Positions 21,317 through 32,178 are shown, counted from the first letter of the stretch. The stretch is 64,000 nucleotides of DNA from Acanthosepion lycidas (GCA_963932145.1 OZ010571.1:155905056-155969055), one strand, 5' to 3'. Program-made: numbers and translations. Notes: generated by a model not told the origin, from the sequence alone.

Positions 21317-21905
21317 TCAGGAGATGTCAATTGACATTACATTTGAATATTTGAAGATTATAGCTATCAAGGAAGGAAGTAGGAGGAAGGGCGTTCCACT
21401 GGCGGGAAATACAAGAGTAGAAGATTTTGGAGTAGAAGAGACGGCTATATTTAACTGTTTCGACAGTGAAAGGGTAGCACGGAGATGCCAACCTAGTAGC
21501 ACGCTTAAATTTATTCAGTTTGTGAACCAGTGAAAGTAGCTCGTCAGAGCAGATGTCATGAAAATACTTGTAGAAAAGACAGAGGGAAGCGACAGCGTGT
21601 CTGTGAGAGAATGTCTGTAGACGAGATGCCAGATAAGGACTTATCACATTGCATATCTGTCTCTGGATTTTGTCGAGGATATCGAGATAAACAGCGGTGT
21701 CACCAGACCATGTATGGCAGTAGTATTCAATGTAAGGAGGAATGGTTGATATGTAGAATTGAAGGATGGACTCAGGCGAGAAAAAACCTTCTGGCATGAC
21801 TCAGAAAACCAACTTTTCTCACCGTAGATGAAGCTATTGATTCAATGTAGTTGTTTCCTCAGTGGAAAGCGTGAGACCAAGTAGGCGCAGAGAGGCCCTA
21901 TCGTG
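21317..21905 (-). mobile_element. LINE RT C-terminal region (Jockey/CR1-like), 156-codon open frame
   Basis: Minus strand, 21797-21327: FFSPESILQFYISTIPPYIE, HTWSGDTAVYLDILDKIQRQ, SHRHAVASLCLFYKYFHD, CSDELLSLV, FKRATRLAS, SRQWNALPPTSF and LQIFKCNVN. These are the ordered signatures of the thumb and C terminus of Jockey/CR1-group ORF2 (leYc..W.G, LD.iQ.r, R..va.l.lfYKy.hg.CS.EL, WN.LP, FK..vn). Upstream homology extends in other frames to about 21900 (LSLLGLTLSTE-like). The palm catalytic motif is absent, so this is a 5'-truncated copy. Confidence 0.85.
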
Positions 21906-21909
21906 GATA

Positions 21910-22465
21910 AGTTAACGTCTCTCTATACATGCATCTTCGTATCTCTATCATAGCTTTGTAGAAGGTATCTGGCACACAATTGCATCGACTCTAATTTAAG
22001 CAGATAACATGTAAGTAGAAGTAAAAGTCCCCACTTGACCGATCTCTTCAGATTATTAAATGCTCAGAGAAAAATCAATTTTATTTTCGCATGGGCGCCT
22101 TCTTATGTTTTGTCTTAAAAGTCTTCGGTAGATCTATTTAACGCGTTTCAAAGTTCGCTTTACTATGGTAGAACATATGCGTAACAATGAAATCTGAAAC
22201 ATTGAATTCCCCTTTAATGCAGAAAACAAATGGATACAGCGTAAATGTAACAGATATTTTTCAAATGATCATGGTTGTTGTCTAAGAACGTAAATAAATG
22301 TAAAACGTAGTTAAAATTTCTGATTTGGTATTTGTAAAGATTCAATTGTTAGAAATTCAGTCTAGTAAGCCAATAATTCTTTAATGATTGAGAGCAAGCT
22401 TTTAAAAATTTGAACATGAATTTATAGAAATTCTTTCATTTACATGATTACATAATTGCAGGGAA
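21910..22465. other. Sequence without recognised features
   Basis: No coding similarity or dispersed repeat recognised. Confidence 0.45.
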
Positions 22466-22466
22466 T

Positions 22467-22468
<2 letters not shown>

Positions 22469-22554
<86 letters not shown>
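22469..22554. repeat. (CA)n(TA)n compound microsatellite
   Basis: About 21 CA units followed by about 20 TA units. Confidence 0.95.
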
Positions 22555-22559
<5 letters not shown>

Positions 22560-22690
22560 TTTAATTGAATACGACAGACAAGGTGCTTTTTAGTTTTTAT
22601 ATAATTTCTCATGTGATCTAATAATTTTTTTCTTTTCGGATGAAAGAAGGATTGCTGCCTACATACATGAATTTTAAATATATATATATA

Positions 22691-22758
22691 TTAAGTTAGT
22701 GCAAAAATAATGTCGTTTTCTCACATATGTTACCATGTGAGAAAACGACATTATAGTG
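22691..22758. mobile_element. MADE1-like MITE, short subtype, right end lost
   Basis: TTAAGTTAGTGCAAAAATAA at the left, then AATGTCGTTTTCTCACAT facing ATGTGAGAAAACGACATT. The terminal right TIR is missing (TTATAGTG instead of TTATTTTTGCAC). It shares its interior with the copy at 54590. Confidence 0.8.
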
Positions 22759-22943
22759 TCCCCCTTCCTCTCTGTTAAACCCCTCTCTTATGAACTAACA
22801 TTCGTCCCACACTCTCATAATTACACTCTCTCTAAATTCTATTTTTATTTCCGGAGTAGGTTTTTTTCTGTTGTCTTTTTGAATTTGTAGGTTTGATGAA
22901 TTGGATCGTATTTACGATTCCAATGGAATAAATTATGACCATG

Positions 22944-23065
22944 GAATATTAGTGTTTAAGCCTTTTTATTATATCCTTACTCTGTCCTGGACATTGAGTT
23001 CTACCTGGATTCTATCCTCTCGGAATTTTTTATTCAAAAAATATACATGTGTGTATATGCACCTG
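22944..23065 (+). repeat. Dispersed repeat, copy 2
   Basis: GAATATTAGTGTTTAAGCCT through ATACATGTGTGTAT and TGCACCT matches 7154-7272 with a handful of differences. This copy lacks the inverted partner seen at 7121. Confidence 0.75.
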
Positions 23066-23069
23066 TGGA

Positions 23070-24180
23070 TTTTGCATATATATATGTATATTTACCACTA
23101 ATATTATCAATCTCTCTCTCTCTTTATATATATATATATATATTAAGGACAATTGACAAGGTACTGCCATAGACCTTTGTTATTCAATTCTTCTTGTGTT
23201 CGTATAACTCTCTCCGTTTCGGGACATAAATTGTATAAAAATCTGAGTACATGGAAAATTGAATAAAAAGCTTAATAGCAATGGTCATGTCAGTCGTCAT
23301 CAAGAATTGATGACCCAAAGCAATTGACGGGTTGCTGATCCAATACACAATTATATATATATACATTTTTATGTTTATACATTCTTTTTATAGATACAAA
23401 TATTTAAGTAAATACTCTGTTTTTATAATAAACAGTATTTATAACATTTACCGGCCTGAATATCCGGGAAATTTTCATACAAAATCACTTAGACTGACGT
23501 ACTCTTAACCGATCGTGCCACAGAGAATCGCTCGTTTAGCAGGCTCGAATTTATTGCTTTTAAACTTCAATCTTCCATGAATCTCTCACGTGCATTCATA
23601 TCTGCTCAAAGCGTATCCAAATGTAAACAAATGACGTCACACATTATGAAATGGTCAAGTCCGACAATTATTTTAAGACATTTTTTGAAGCGCCGTGTGT
23701 GATATATCCATGGGGGAATGGTTCAAAATCATAGGGGATTTCTACGACGTCGTGCCGTGTACCAGAGTTGTTTACGTTTGAGGGGAAAGACCAAAGAAGC
23801 TCGGCAGTTAAACCCATGGCTTTTGAATCACAGAGAATGAAGATCCTAATGATTTTAAATATATTCTCAAAACATCGAAGACAACCATTAACGCTCCTGG
23901 ATTTGTGCAGACAATTCAACTCATTTTTTGCTGCTGACATTGTTAACACGTATCGACCAATCTTTAGCCTTTTTCATAATTGTGATTCTAAAAGAGAAAG
24001 GACTCATTTTTGACAGCCCCTTTTTTCTTACAGATTTTTACCTGAAGAAAGGAATATTTTACGGCTGTAATAAAGAAATCCGGCTTGTCAAAATTATTTT
24101 CCGATTATTGTTATAGTTATTTTATCTCCTTTACACTAACCTTGCACATTACTCAAATTTTATATTCATCTTTATCTATT
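23070..24180. other. Sequence without recognised gene; one CRE-like site
   Basis: A short (TC)n(TA)n tract lies at 23111-23144. TGACGTCACACAT, containing the palindromic cAMP-response element, is at 23632-23644 and recurs at 54058. Frames at 23668-23949 (minus) and 23768-24013 (plus) overlap each other and show no known domain. Confidence 0.4.
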
Positions 24181-24185
24181 TTAGC

Positions 24186-24640
24186 CCACTATTTACATTA
24201 TTCGGACTATTGTCCTCATCTTTGTCGCCATATTTATTTATGAGGACAATCGTCCAAATAATGTAAATAGTGTACATAATACCTCATCTCAGAAATATAG
24301 AGAGATACCGAAAGGCCGAAACGTTGTAATAAATATGGCGACAAAGATGACGACAATAGTCCGAATAATGTAAATAGTGTACATAATACCTCATCTCAGA
24401 AATATAGAGGGATAATAAAAGGCCGAAACGTTGTAATGAATATGGCGACAAAGATGAGAACAATAGTCTGAATAATGTAAATAGTGTACATAATACCTCA
24501 TCTCAGAAATATAGACAGATACTGAAAGGCTGAAACGTTGTAATAAATATGGCGAAAAAGATGAGGACAATAGTCCGAATAATGTAAATAGTGTACATAA
24601 TACTTCATCTCAGAAATATAGACAGATACTAGTTTAGCCT
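24186..24640. repeat. Divergent SINE tail array, 107-bp period
   Basis: A minus-strand tail fragment (24186-24235) meets plus-strand tails. GGACTATTGTCCTCAT faces ATGAGGACAATCGTCC, with 33-bp arms. CTCAGAAATATAG then ends at 24300, 24407, 24514 and 24621, an exact 107-bp period. Three intact GAAACGTTGTAAT(A/G)AA modules occur. The tRNA-like head and body are absent, so the tail amplified on its own. Confidence 0.9.
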
Positions 24641-24644
24641 AGTT

Positions 24645-25350
24645 TATATTTGTTTTTGATTATAGCAAAAAAAAAAAAGCCTTACTCCTTATTTGATATT
24701 ATTAATATCTATCAGCTTTTTCAATATTCTGTAGTGTATAATATGCTTTTTAATGATATGTCATTTCAGGGCCAAAGTGATCATGTCTTTTCAATGATAC
24801 CTTTGCTTTGTTATCCGTGAATTAAGATGACGATATGAAAATTTGGGAAATATAGAGAAAGGTTTCCCCTTTACCTTCTCTACGATTTCGAATTCAGCTG
24901 CCACACTGCCATTTAAGCCATGGGTGTGTGGAATAGATTTATGTCTTTCCGAAGGTCATCTGAAAGAAATGTTGACGCAACAGAAGCAGGTCGGAATTTG
25001 AACTCGGCCCGCCCGTTCCATCTTCCATGCCGATAACTGTTACCCAAGACAGGCATTCGTAAAACACCCACGATTTTTTAACCAATAAAAAGATTACGGT
25101 TTAATATTATTGTCATTAATTCTTTCTTGCATAACTTAATTTACATTTCCAATAGAAACATGAAGCTTACCAGAAGTACAAGAGATAGAATATCGGTGAA
25201 TTAGGATGAATTAAGTTTTCTCTTCTAGTTGGAACACAGGTGATGATGATAATCTAACCCCCATGGATTGAATAAAGGGTTAGGTTTGAAATTTCCAGCA
25301 AGTTATCAACGATGAACCCCCCCCCCAAAAAAAAAAAATTCGAATGACAA
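24645..25350. other. Sequence without recognised features
   Basis: A homopolymer C8/A12 run lies near 25319-25338. No coding similarity recognised. Confidence 0.45.
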
Positions 25351-25359
25351 AATATCCAT

Positions 25360-25503
25360 AACGTTTTGATTACAACAGTCAAGGTGAGGATAGTATTTTG
25401 ATTAAGTCAGTATATGATATTGATAATTGTTTATCTCAGCAATAACCTTAACATTGTGACTATAACAACTAAGATGAGGATAACAGTTTGAATAAATCAA
25501 TGT
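25360..25503 (+). repeat. Diverged SINE tail, two units
   Basis: AACGTTTTGATTACAAC ... AAGGTGAGGATAGTATTTTG and, about 100 bases later, ACATTGTGACTATAACAAC ... AAGATGAGGATAACAGTTTG repeat the tail structure of a related SINE subfamily. It abuts the Penelope-like fragment to its right. Confidence 0.55.
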
Positions 25504-25529
25504 GTATTAATAAGAATTCTCAAAATTTC

Positions 25530-26412
25530 CTATATTCATTTGATTTCTACAATTTTTCATCTAAATTTCTACTGGACCATGTGAACTCAATAAGACCTTC
25601 GATACAGTTCACAATGGAGAAAGAGAGTAAAATTACACTCCTATTCCTGGATGTTCTAATATCTCGAACAGAGCATGGGTTTAAAACATCTGTATACCGT
25701 AAACCCACATTCACCGGACAGTACCTCAATTTCAACTCCCACCATCCATACAGCGTAAAGAAAGGGCTCGACCGTTGCTTACAACACCGAGCAAAAGTCA
25801 TAAGTGGCGACCCAGAGACGTTAGATAATGAATAGTACCCTACAACGTAACAACTACCCTGGATACATGGCAGCAGCCCCAAAAAACTGGGATAGGCGGG
25901 TACAAGAGGAGGAGGACAACAACACTCAGAAAACAGTCTGCCTGCCTTATGTGAAGCGGTTATCAGAGAAAATACAAAGGATCTGCGGTCCATATAACAT
26001 CAGGACAAGCTTCAAAATCTTGACGACACTTCGCAGATATCACTCTCGAGTAAGATCCCCCATAGATGAGAACATGACTGAAGTTTGTGTGTACGCTATC
26101 CCGTGCAGTTGCGGAAAGGAATATAAAGGAGAGACAGTTCGCCCCCTCAAGTTAAGGCTTCAAGAAAACCAGAAAGCTGTAACGCGAGGGGAAGTAGAAA
26201 AATCAGGCGTGGCTGACCACATATATAGAGAGGAGGGGATCACCGTCCTCTGTGGGATCATGTTGATATCATAGACAAGGAACACCATTGGAAAATTCGT
26301 AAACTTAAGGAATCAGCACATATGCTAGGCCAAAAAAATCTCCTGAGCCGGCGAAGCATAGAAATAAATACAATATGGGAAACAGTAATAAGGAGTGCCA
26401 GAGAAAAGCAAT
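25530..26412 (+). mobile_element. Penelope-like element: RT C-terminus plus GIY-YIG endonuclease
   Basis: Frame 1 (25530-25835): LLDHVNSIRPSIQFTMEKE, LLFLDVLISRTEHGFKTSVY, RKPTFTGQYLNFNSHHPYSV, the thumb region of Penelope-like RTs. Frame 2 (25828-26274): CLPYVKRLSEKIQRICGPYN, CVYAIPCSCGKEYKGETVRP and SGVADHIYREEG, the GIY-YIG domain with YIG changed to YKG. Frame 3 continues to 26412 with DKEHHWKIRKLKESAHMLG and EINTIWE. The RT catalytic core is missing and two frameshifts are needed, but frames are otherwise clean, so it is fairly young. Confidence 0.87.
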
Positions 26413-26539
26413 GATAACAACAAAGTTGCAATATGAGCTCTGGTAAAAAACATGCAATGATAACAGCAAAATTGCAATATGCGCACTGTGAAAAATGGTT
26501 GCTGAAGACATTAGGTTTATAATACCGAGAAATTCATAC

Positions 26540-26838
26540 CCAGATGGCACCGTGGATAAAGGCGTTGGTTAGATCCAGTGACAGGACCCAAAGAGTATGA
26601 GTTCAATACCCGGTTAAGGCAGTGGAGAACTTTCAGGAGATAACAGATAAGTGACATCCATCAAGCATCGCACGTGGAACTAGAACAGAGCGAAATAAAT
26701 GGTTCAGTCCGAAATTCCAACCACCTGAAGAAGGCCGGAGCGTACAACGGCCATAACGTTGTGATAAATATGAGGATAATAACCCGAATAATATAAATAA
26801 TGTACATAATACCTCATCTTAGAAATATAGACAAACTC
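26540..26838 (+). mobile_element. tRNA-derived SINE, full length with intact A and B boxes
   Basis: TGGCACCGTGGATAAAG (box A at 26545-26556) and GAGTTCAATACC (box B at 26599-26610) are 54 bases apart, as in tRNA-derived pol III promoters. The body (GGAGATAACAGATAA), CTGAAGAAGGCCGGAGCG with CGGCC, and a single tail unit follow. GAAAC is changed to ATAAC in this copy, breaking the core. It is the best template for the family structure: head, body, hairpin, 107-bp tail. Confidence 0.9.
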
Positions 26839-26934
26839 TAAATTTCTTTATTTTTCTCCAAATTATTTTCTTCGTCTTTCTTTTCTTTACTATTTTTATA
26901 TTTCATTTTCATTTCTTATTTCTTCATATTTTAT

Positions 26935-28395
26935 TTTTCATTTCTTTCGTTCTTTATTTCTTTCGTTCTTTATTTCTTTCGTTCTTCCTTTCTTTCGTTC
27001 TTTATTTCTTTCGTTCTTTATTTCTTTCTTTCGTTCTTTATTTCTTTCGTTCTTCCTTTCTTTCGTTCTTTATTTCTTTCGTTCTTCCTTTCTTTCGTTC
27101 TTCCTTTCTTTCGTTCTTTATTTCTTTCGTTCTTCCTTTCTTTCGTTCTTCCTTTCTTTCGTTCTTTATTTCTTTCGTTCTTCCTTTCTTTCGTTCTTTA
27201 TTTCTTTCGTTCTTCCTTTCTTTCGTTCTTTATTTCTTTCGTTCTTCCTTTCTTTCGTTCTTCCTTTCTTTCGTTCTTTATTTCTTTCGTTCTTCCTTTC
27301 TTTCGTTCTTCCTTTCTTTCGTTCTTTATTTCTTTCGTTCTTCCTTTCTTTCGTTCTTTATTTCTTTCGTTCTTCCTTTCTTTCGTTCTTCTTTTCTTTC
27401 GTTCTTCCTTTCTTTCTTTCGTTCTTTATTTCTTTCGTTCTTTATTTCTTTCGTTCTTCCTTTCTTTCGTTCTTCCTTTCTTTCGTTCTTTATTTCTTTC
27501 GTTCTTCCTTTCTTTCGTTCTTCCTTTCTTTCGTTCTTTATTTCTTTCGTTCTTTATTTCTTTCGTTCTTCCTTTCTTTCGTTCTTCTTTTCTTTCGTTC
27601 TTCCTTTCTTTCTTTCGTTCTTTCTTTCTTTCGTTCTTTATTTCTTTCGTTCTTTATTTCTTTCGTTCTTCCTTTCTTTCGTTCTTCCTTTCTTTCGTTC
27701 TTCCTTTCTTTCTTTCGTTCTTTATTTCTTTCGTTCTCCCTTTCTTTCGTTCTTCCTTTCTTTCGTTCTTCCTTTCTTTCGTTCTTCCTTTCTTTCGTTC
27801 TTCTTTTCTTTCGTTCTTCCTTTCTTTCTTTCGTTCTTTATTTCTTTCGTTCTTTATTTCTTTCGTTCTTCCTTTCTTTCGTTCTTCCTTTCTTTCGTTC
27901 TTCCTTTCTTTCGTTCTTTATTTCTTTCGTTCTTCCTTTCTTTCCTTCTTCCTTTCTTTCGTTCTTTATTTCTTTCGTTCTTTATTTCTTTCGTTCTTCC
28001 TTTCTTTCGTTCTTCTTTTCTTTCGTTCTTCCTTTCTTTCTTTCGTTCTTTCTTTCTTTCGTTCTTTCTTTCTTTCGTTCTTTATTTCTTTCGTTCTTCC
28101 TTTCTTTCGTTCTTCCTTTCTTTCGTTCTTCCTTTCTTTCTTTCGTTCTTTATTTCTTTCGTTCTCCCTTTCTTTCGTTCTTTATTTCTTTCGTTCTTCA
28201 TTTCTTTCTTTCTTCCTTTCTTTCGTTCTTTATTTCTTTCGTTCTTCCTTTCTTTCGTTCTTCCTTTCTTTCGTTCTTTATTTCTTTCGTTCTTTATTTC
28301 TTTCGTTCTTCCTTTCTTTCGTTCTTTATTTCTTTCGTTCTTCTTTTCTTTCGTTCTTTATTTCTTTCGTTCTTCATTTCTTTTCACTATTTCTC
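26935..28395. repeat. 16-bp pyrimidine minisatellite, about 1.45 kb
   Basis: The unit is TTTCTTTCGTTCTT plus either TA or CC, about 85-90 copies. Each unit contains one CpG in an otherwise pure C/T strand apart from the A of the TA variant. Some units gain an extra TTTC. A marker variant CTTTTCTTTCG recurs near 27391, 27587, 27803, 28015 and 28343, revealing a higher-order period near 196-216 bp in the middle of the array. Confidence 0.97.
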
Positions 28396-28930
28396 TTTCT
28401 GTTTATTTCTTTTCTCTTTCATTTCTTTTTGCTTACATTTTCCTCTCTCCTATTTTTTCTCTTTTTCTTTCTTTGCCAATCTTCTATTCAATTTTCTTTT
28501 AACTCATTTTCTTCTCCTCTTATTTCTTTTCCATTCTTAATGTTTTCTTTCTTCATCTTTTCACTTCTATCTTCCTTTCTCATCCTCCTATTTCTTTTTC
28601 CTCAACCAACAACACTCTTTCTCTTTTCTTCATTCTTTTCGCTCGTAAAGAGATTACACTTTCGTCATTTCTCTTTTCACTTTGTCTTTGTCCCATTTTT
28701 TTAAATATTTTCCAACTTCATCATCATCTCTAATTCATTCTATATTTTCCATTTTTTTTCCAAATCCTTCCCTTAACCATTATTTCTTTCCTCTTATCGT
28801 CATTCTCCTTCCATTTTTCATTATTTTGTTTTCTTCTATCGTTTTCTTCTTTCTCTCTCTCTCTTTTTCTATTGCGTTTTCCCTCTTTTCCCAGCGTTTA
28901 CTATTTCTTCATTCCTCTTCTGTAGCTGGA
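28396..28930. repeat. Degenerate polypyrimidine tract
   Basis: C/T-rich sequence continues past the minisatellite without a clear unit. Phe/Ser/Leu-rich frames here (28429-28954) are the direct translation of this composition and are not genes. Confidence 0.85.
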
Positions 28931-28934
28931 CTTG

Positions 28935-29435
28935 ATGAAACAATAAAACATTAATGTACTAAAGAAGATGAAGGAAGTTGTGTATCTCATGATAGAAGAA
29001 ATTGCAACTCAATGAATATGGTTCCCTGGTCTAACTTTTCAAGAAAGAAAAGCTTTCTTTACTTACAAGATTTTCCTTCAATTTATTTTGTATGGCTTAG
29101 TATCTCTCTATATATAACAATCACTGTCCGTTATTTTGAAATATACAAAACATGTCGCATGTTAGATGATTTTAACTTTCTTAACGTAATGAAAGCCTGT
29201 TTAAATGTTTTCGATGAAGTATAGATAACCAAATTTAACATGACATGCCAAAAATATATCCCCTATATATGGCGGGCATCTCTCAAGTAAATCAAGAATG
29301 TTTACCAAGTAAAAACTGGAATTCGAACAACAGTTTAAAGACTACAGCAACAAACCAAAATACAATAGAATTTCATTGCTACATTTATCGATTTCCTAGT
29401 CTTAGTTTAAACGACTGTACTTGTTAGCATCTCGT
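28935..29435. other. Sequence without recognised features
   Basis: Frames at 29012-29224 and 29245-29427 show no known domain. Confidence 0.45.
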
Positions 29436-29705
29436 GATCTGATTGGTCCGCTAGAGACCAATATGAATATTCATTAGTAGTTTAATACGCTCACTTCCTC
29501 AAACGCTGTCTTTCCCTTTGTGTTGCAATCTCCTGGACGAAACATTGTAAATGGAACGCCGTCGTCGTCCCTGTCGACAAGGCGGGAAATAGATCCGCCC
29601 CGGGCGGAGTAGCCTAATGAAAGGCGAGGTAAACAAATAAAAGAAAGCGGTTCAAAAATAGCTGCGAACCAAATGTCATGACCGGCTTAGCAACATTCCG
29701 CCTTT
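29436..29705. promoter_or_regulatory. CpG-rich patch with inverted CCAAT boxes
   Basis: ATTGGTC (29442-29448) and GACCAAT (29456-29462) form an inverted CCAAT pair. Downstream are ATGGAACGCCGTCGTCGTCC, GTCGAC and the near-palindrome TCCGCCCCGGGCGGA (29594-29608), in strong contrast to AT-rich flanks. CTCCTGGACGAAACATTG (29529-29546) recalls the retroelement hairpin module. It could be a promoter or CpG island, or the 5' end of a retroelement. No adjacent exon was found. Confidence 0.35.
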
Positions 29706-29709
29706 TACT

Positions 29710-30405
29710 TCTCTTTTAGATTTCCCCACCTACTTAAATTTTTTTCTTCCGTTCGAGAGTTTTGTGTTTGTGTGAGCATATCGCTAAGTCTATATGTAAG
29801 TGAACATATGCGCTCGCTGTCTCTCAGTTTCAAAAATAAGTGGATTATTAACACCTTTATTCTCACATGCATTTACGTAATAAATTCAACAACAAAACTG
29901 TACAGTGCCCAATGAGCACTGAATATATTTTCAACTGCTTCTGAAACTAATTGGTTAAATCTCTACACACGTGTATAAACATTGAATTTTCTATTTCGCC
30001 AGGGAAACATAAAAACAGTAGAGAAACGCACATGCACAAATATACATACATATACACAAACACTTCTAATATATGGTGATGTAGTTTGTACGTCTATTAT
30101 TTTGTGCTAAATTCTTGCCAAATGCTTACACTTAGCGACATGCAATTTTCCCACATATACAGCTTTTTAAGAGAAATCTACTGATGTGCATTGCAGTCTG
30201 TATATTCGTTGCCTTCAAAGCTAAAACTGGAATTATATGTAATAGTGAGAGGGCGACAACAACTATCTAACGCGCTTGTATAAAATGGATAGCAGAACAA
30301 ATTGGCAAGGTTAGTAAGGAAACAAATATTGTTTAAGTAGTAATGAACAGTAAAGGGACAAACGCTTTTAGGCTAGGAATTTGTGGAGAACTATGATCAC
30401 TCTAG
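29710..30405. other. Sequence without recognised features
   Basis: No coding or repeat similarity recognised. Confidence 0.45.
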
Positions 30406-30409
30406 ATCT

Positions 30410-30640
30410 TATTCCAACTATTGTCCTCATCTTTGTCGCCATATTTCTTACAAAGTTTCGGCCGTTGTACGCTCCGGCCTTCTTCAGGTGGTTGGAATGT
30501 CGAACTGAATCGTTTATTTCGCTTACGGGGGTGGATTGTTCTAGTTCCAGACGTCAGATGTCTCCTGTTAATTCCCCTGACAAAGTTCTCCACCGCCTTA
30601 CCAACGCCTTTATCCACTGTGCCATGTGTGGTCCTTGAGT
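30410..30640 (-). mobile_element. tRNA-derived SINE with box B deleted
   Basis: On the minus strand it keeps box A (TGGCACAGTGGATAAAG, near 30606-30622) but jumps from GGCGTTGG straight to TAAGGCGGTGGAG, so the part with box B is gone. Body, hairpin (CTGAAGAAGGCCGGAGCG, CGGCCGAAAC) and tail are present. Without box B it should be transcriptionally dead. Confidence 0.85.
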
Positions 30641-30957
30641 GGATAAAGACGTTGGTTAGATCCAGTGACAGAACCCAAAGAGTGTGAGTTCAATACCTGG
30701 TTAAGGCAGTGGAGAGGAGAATTAACAGGAGATAACTGATAACTGACATCCATTAAACATGGCACTTGGAATTAGAATAGTCTACCCCAGTGATCGAAAT
30801 ACAGGGTTCAGTTCGAAATTCCAACCACCTGAAAAAGGCCGGATCGTACAACGGCTGAAACGTTGTAATAAAAATGGCGACAAAGATGAGGACAATAGTC
30901 CGAATAATGTAAATAGTGTACATAATCTCACCTCAGAAATATAGATAGAAACTATGA
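30636..30957 (+). mobile_element. tRNA-derived SINE, head to head with previous copy
   Basis: Begins GAGTGGATAAAGACGTTGG, has GAGTTCAATACC (box B), body, CTGAAAAAGGCCGGATCG, GGCTGAAACGTTGTAATAAA and one tail unit. The first bases of box A are lost at the junction with the inverted copy. Confidence 0.88.
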
Positions 30958-30959
30958 TC

Positions 30960-31785
30960 CCCTACTTCCTGAAAGAGTACAACACATAGAAGAAGAAAAA
31001 TAAGTATGTTATTTTATTGGAATTTATTATGTCAACAAGCAAAATATTGAACATGAAAGATGGAAAAAATTCATACGATGTAATTTAGTTCAAAGCGTTT
31101 CTTCATATTCGGTTTATCATGGATATTAAACACCAAACATTGACACACTTTTCTACACATGCACGAATACGTTATTTTTTCTTTAATTGGTCTTAACTGT
31201 ATGTTTGACAAAAATAAGTCAATCTGGTATTATAGTTAAGTAAATTTTCATAAAATGTATATCGTTAAAACGTTGGATATTTTAAATCAGTGTATTCTCT
31301 ATTAATTAGTCAGATAATGATGAATTAAAACCTTGAACGTAAAAAGTAAAAACTGCAATATAAAGTAATAATTTGTTTTTATTTGTTAAAATATATTGCA
31401 TAGATAGAAACATGGAAGAAAAATATTCATATTATTTTTAAAACTGTTTAAAGTCGAGAAACATTTCTTTGTTTACGAATATTTCATTGCAATTAGCACA
31501 AAAATCAAAATCTCAATTTCCATATAAATTAAATTATTGCTTTGTTTAGTAAACGTTTTATGTTTATTTTTTAAACTTTCTCTAGTAGGTTTAATGTATG
31601 TAAAATACAAAAAGTATTACTGTCATATAACATTGCTTTAAAACATTAATATGTAGACTCGGAATAATTAAAACTTAATAAAAGAAGTCATTAACGTTAT
31701 TTTGTATCTGGATTGCAGGCAATTGGCAATATTATCCGTTTATTTTTTCGTCATCATTGTCAACAGTAATGGGACCGAAGATTTT
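30960..31785. other. AT-rich spacer, nothing recognised
   Basis: No feature recognised. Confidence 0.5.
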
Positions 31786-31789
31786 TAAG

Positions 31790-31790
<1 letters not shown>

Positions 31791-31825
<35 letters not shown>

Positions 31826-31826
31826 C
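31791..31826. repeat. (GATA)n microsatellite
   Basis: About nine GATA units. Confidence 0.95.
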
Positions 31827-31992
31827 AAGAAAAAGAGAGAAGAATAATCCTTACAGCATGTTTTTCTTATATTAATATAGTTTTCTGATATTTTTAAATG
31901 TCTAAGTAACTTTGGAGAGAACTAAGATATCACCAGGCAATTCACATATATTATATCTCTCTATATATATTTATGTGTATGTTTGTATGTGT

Positions 31993-32046
<54 letters not shown>
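31993..32046. repeat. (CA)n(TA)n microsatellite
   Basis: About 10 CA units then about 16 TA units. Confidence 0.95.
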
Positions 32047-32049
<3 letters not shown>

Positions 32050-32176
32050 GAAATATAGTTTTAAGGTGTGGTATATTTATGGGAAAAAGTGCTCATGCTA
32101 GATGCAATTGTCAGGCCTGACGATTGCGTCTAGCATGAAACAGCCGGTCGCCTCTGAATATTGACTTCAATGTTCA

Positions 32177-32178
<2 letters not shown>
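32047..32178 (+). mobile_element. Hammerhead-core foldback element
   Basis: The left module (ATAGTTTTAAGGTGTGG, AAAGTGCTCA) is followed by a short palindrome centred on GTCAGGCCTGAC, then CTGACGA (32117-32123), TTGCGTCTAGCAT, GAAA (32137-32140), a GTC triplet (32147-32149) and GCC, which pairs with the GGC before CTGACGA. The 3' part TTGACTTCAATGTTCACTTA is shared with 50.1 and 56.1 kb. The distal 5' strand of stem I has been replaced by an inverted copy of the core. Confidence 0.75.

Noticed and set aside
23668-24013. Overlapping frames on both strands at 23.7-24.0 kb
   Set aside because: Neither has a known domain. The region may be an old transposon but I could not name one.
28429-28954. 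Phe/Ser/Leu-rich frames that look like membrane proteins
   Set aside because: They follow the pyrimidine-rich composition next to the minisatellite. There are no conserved motifs.
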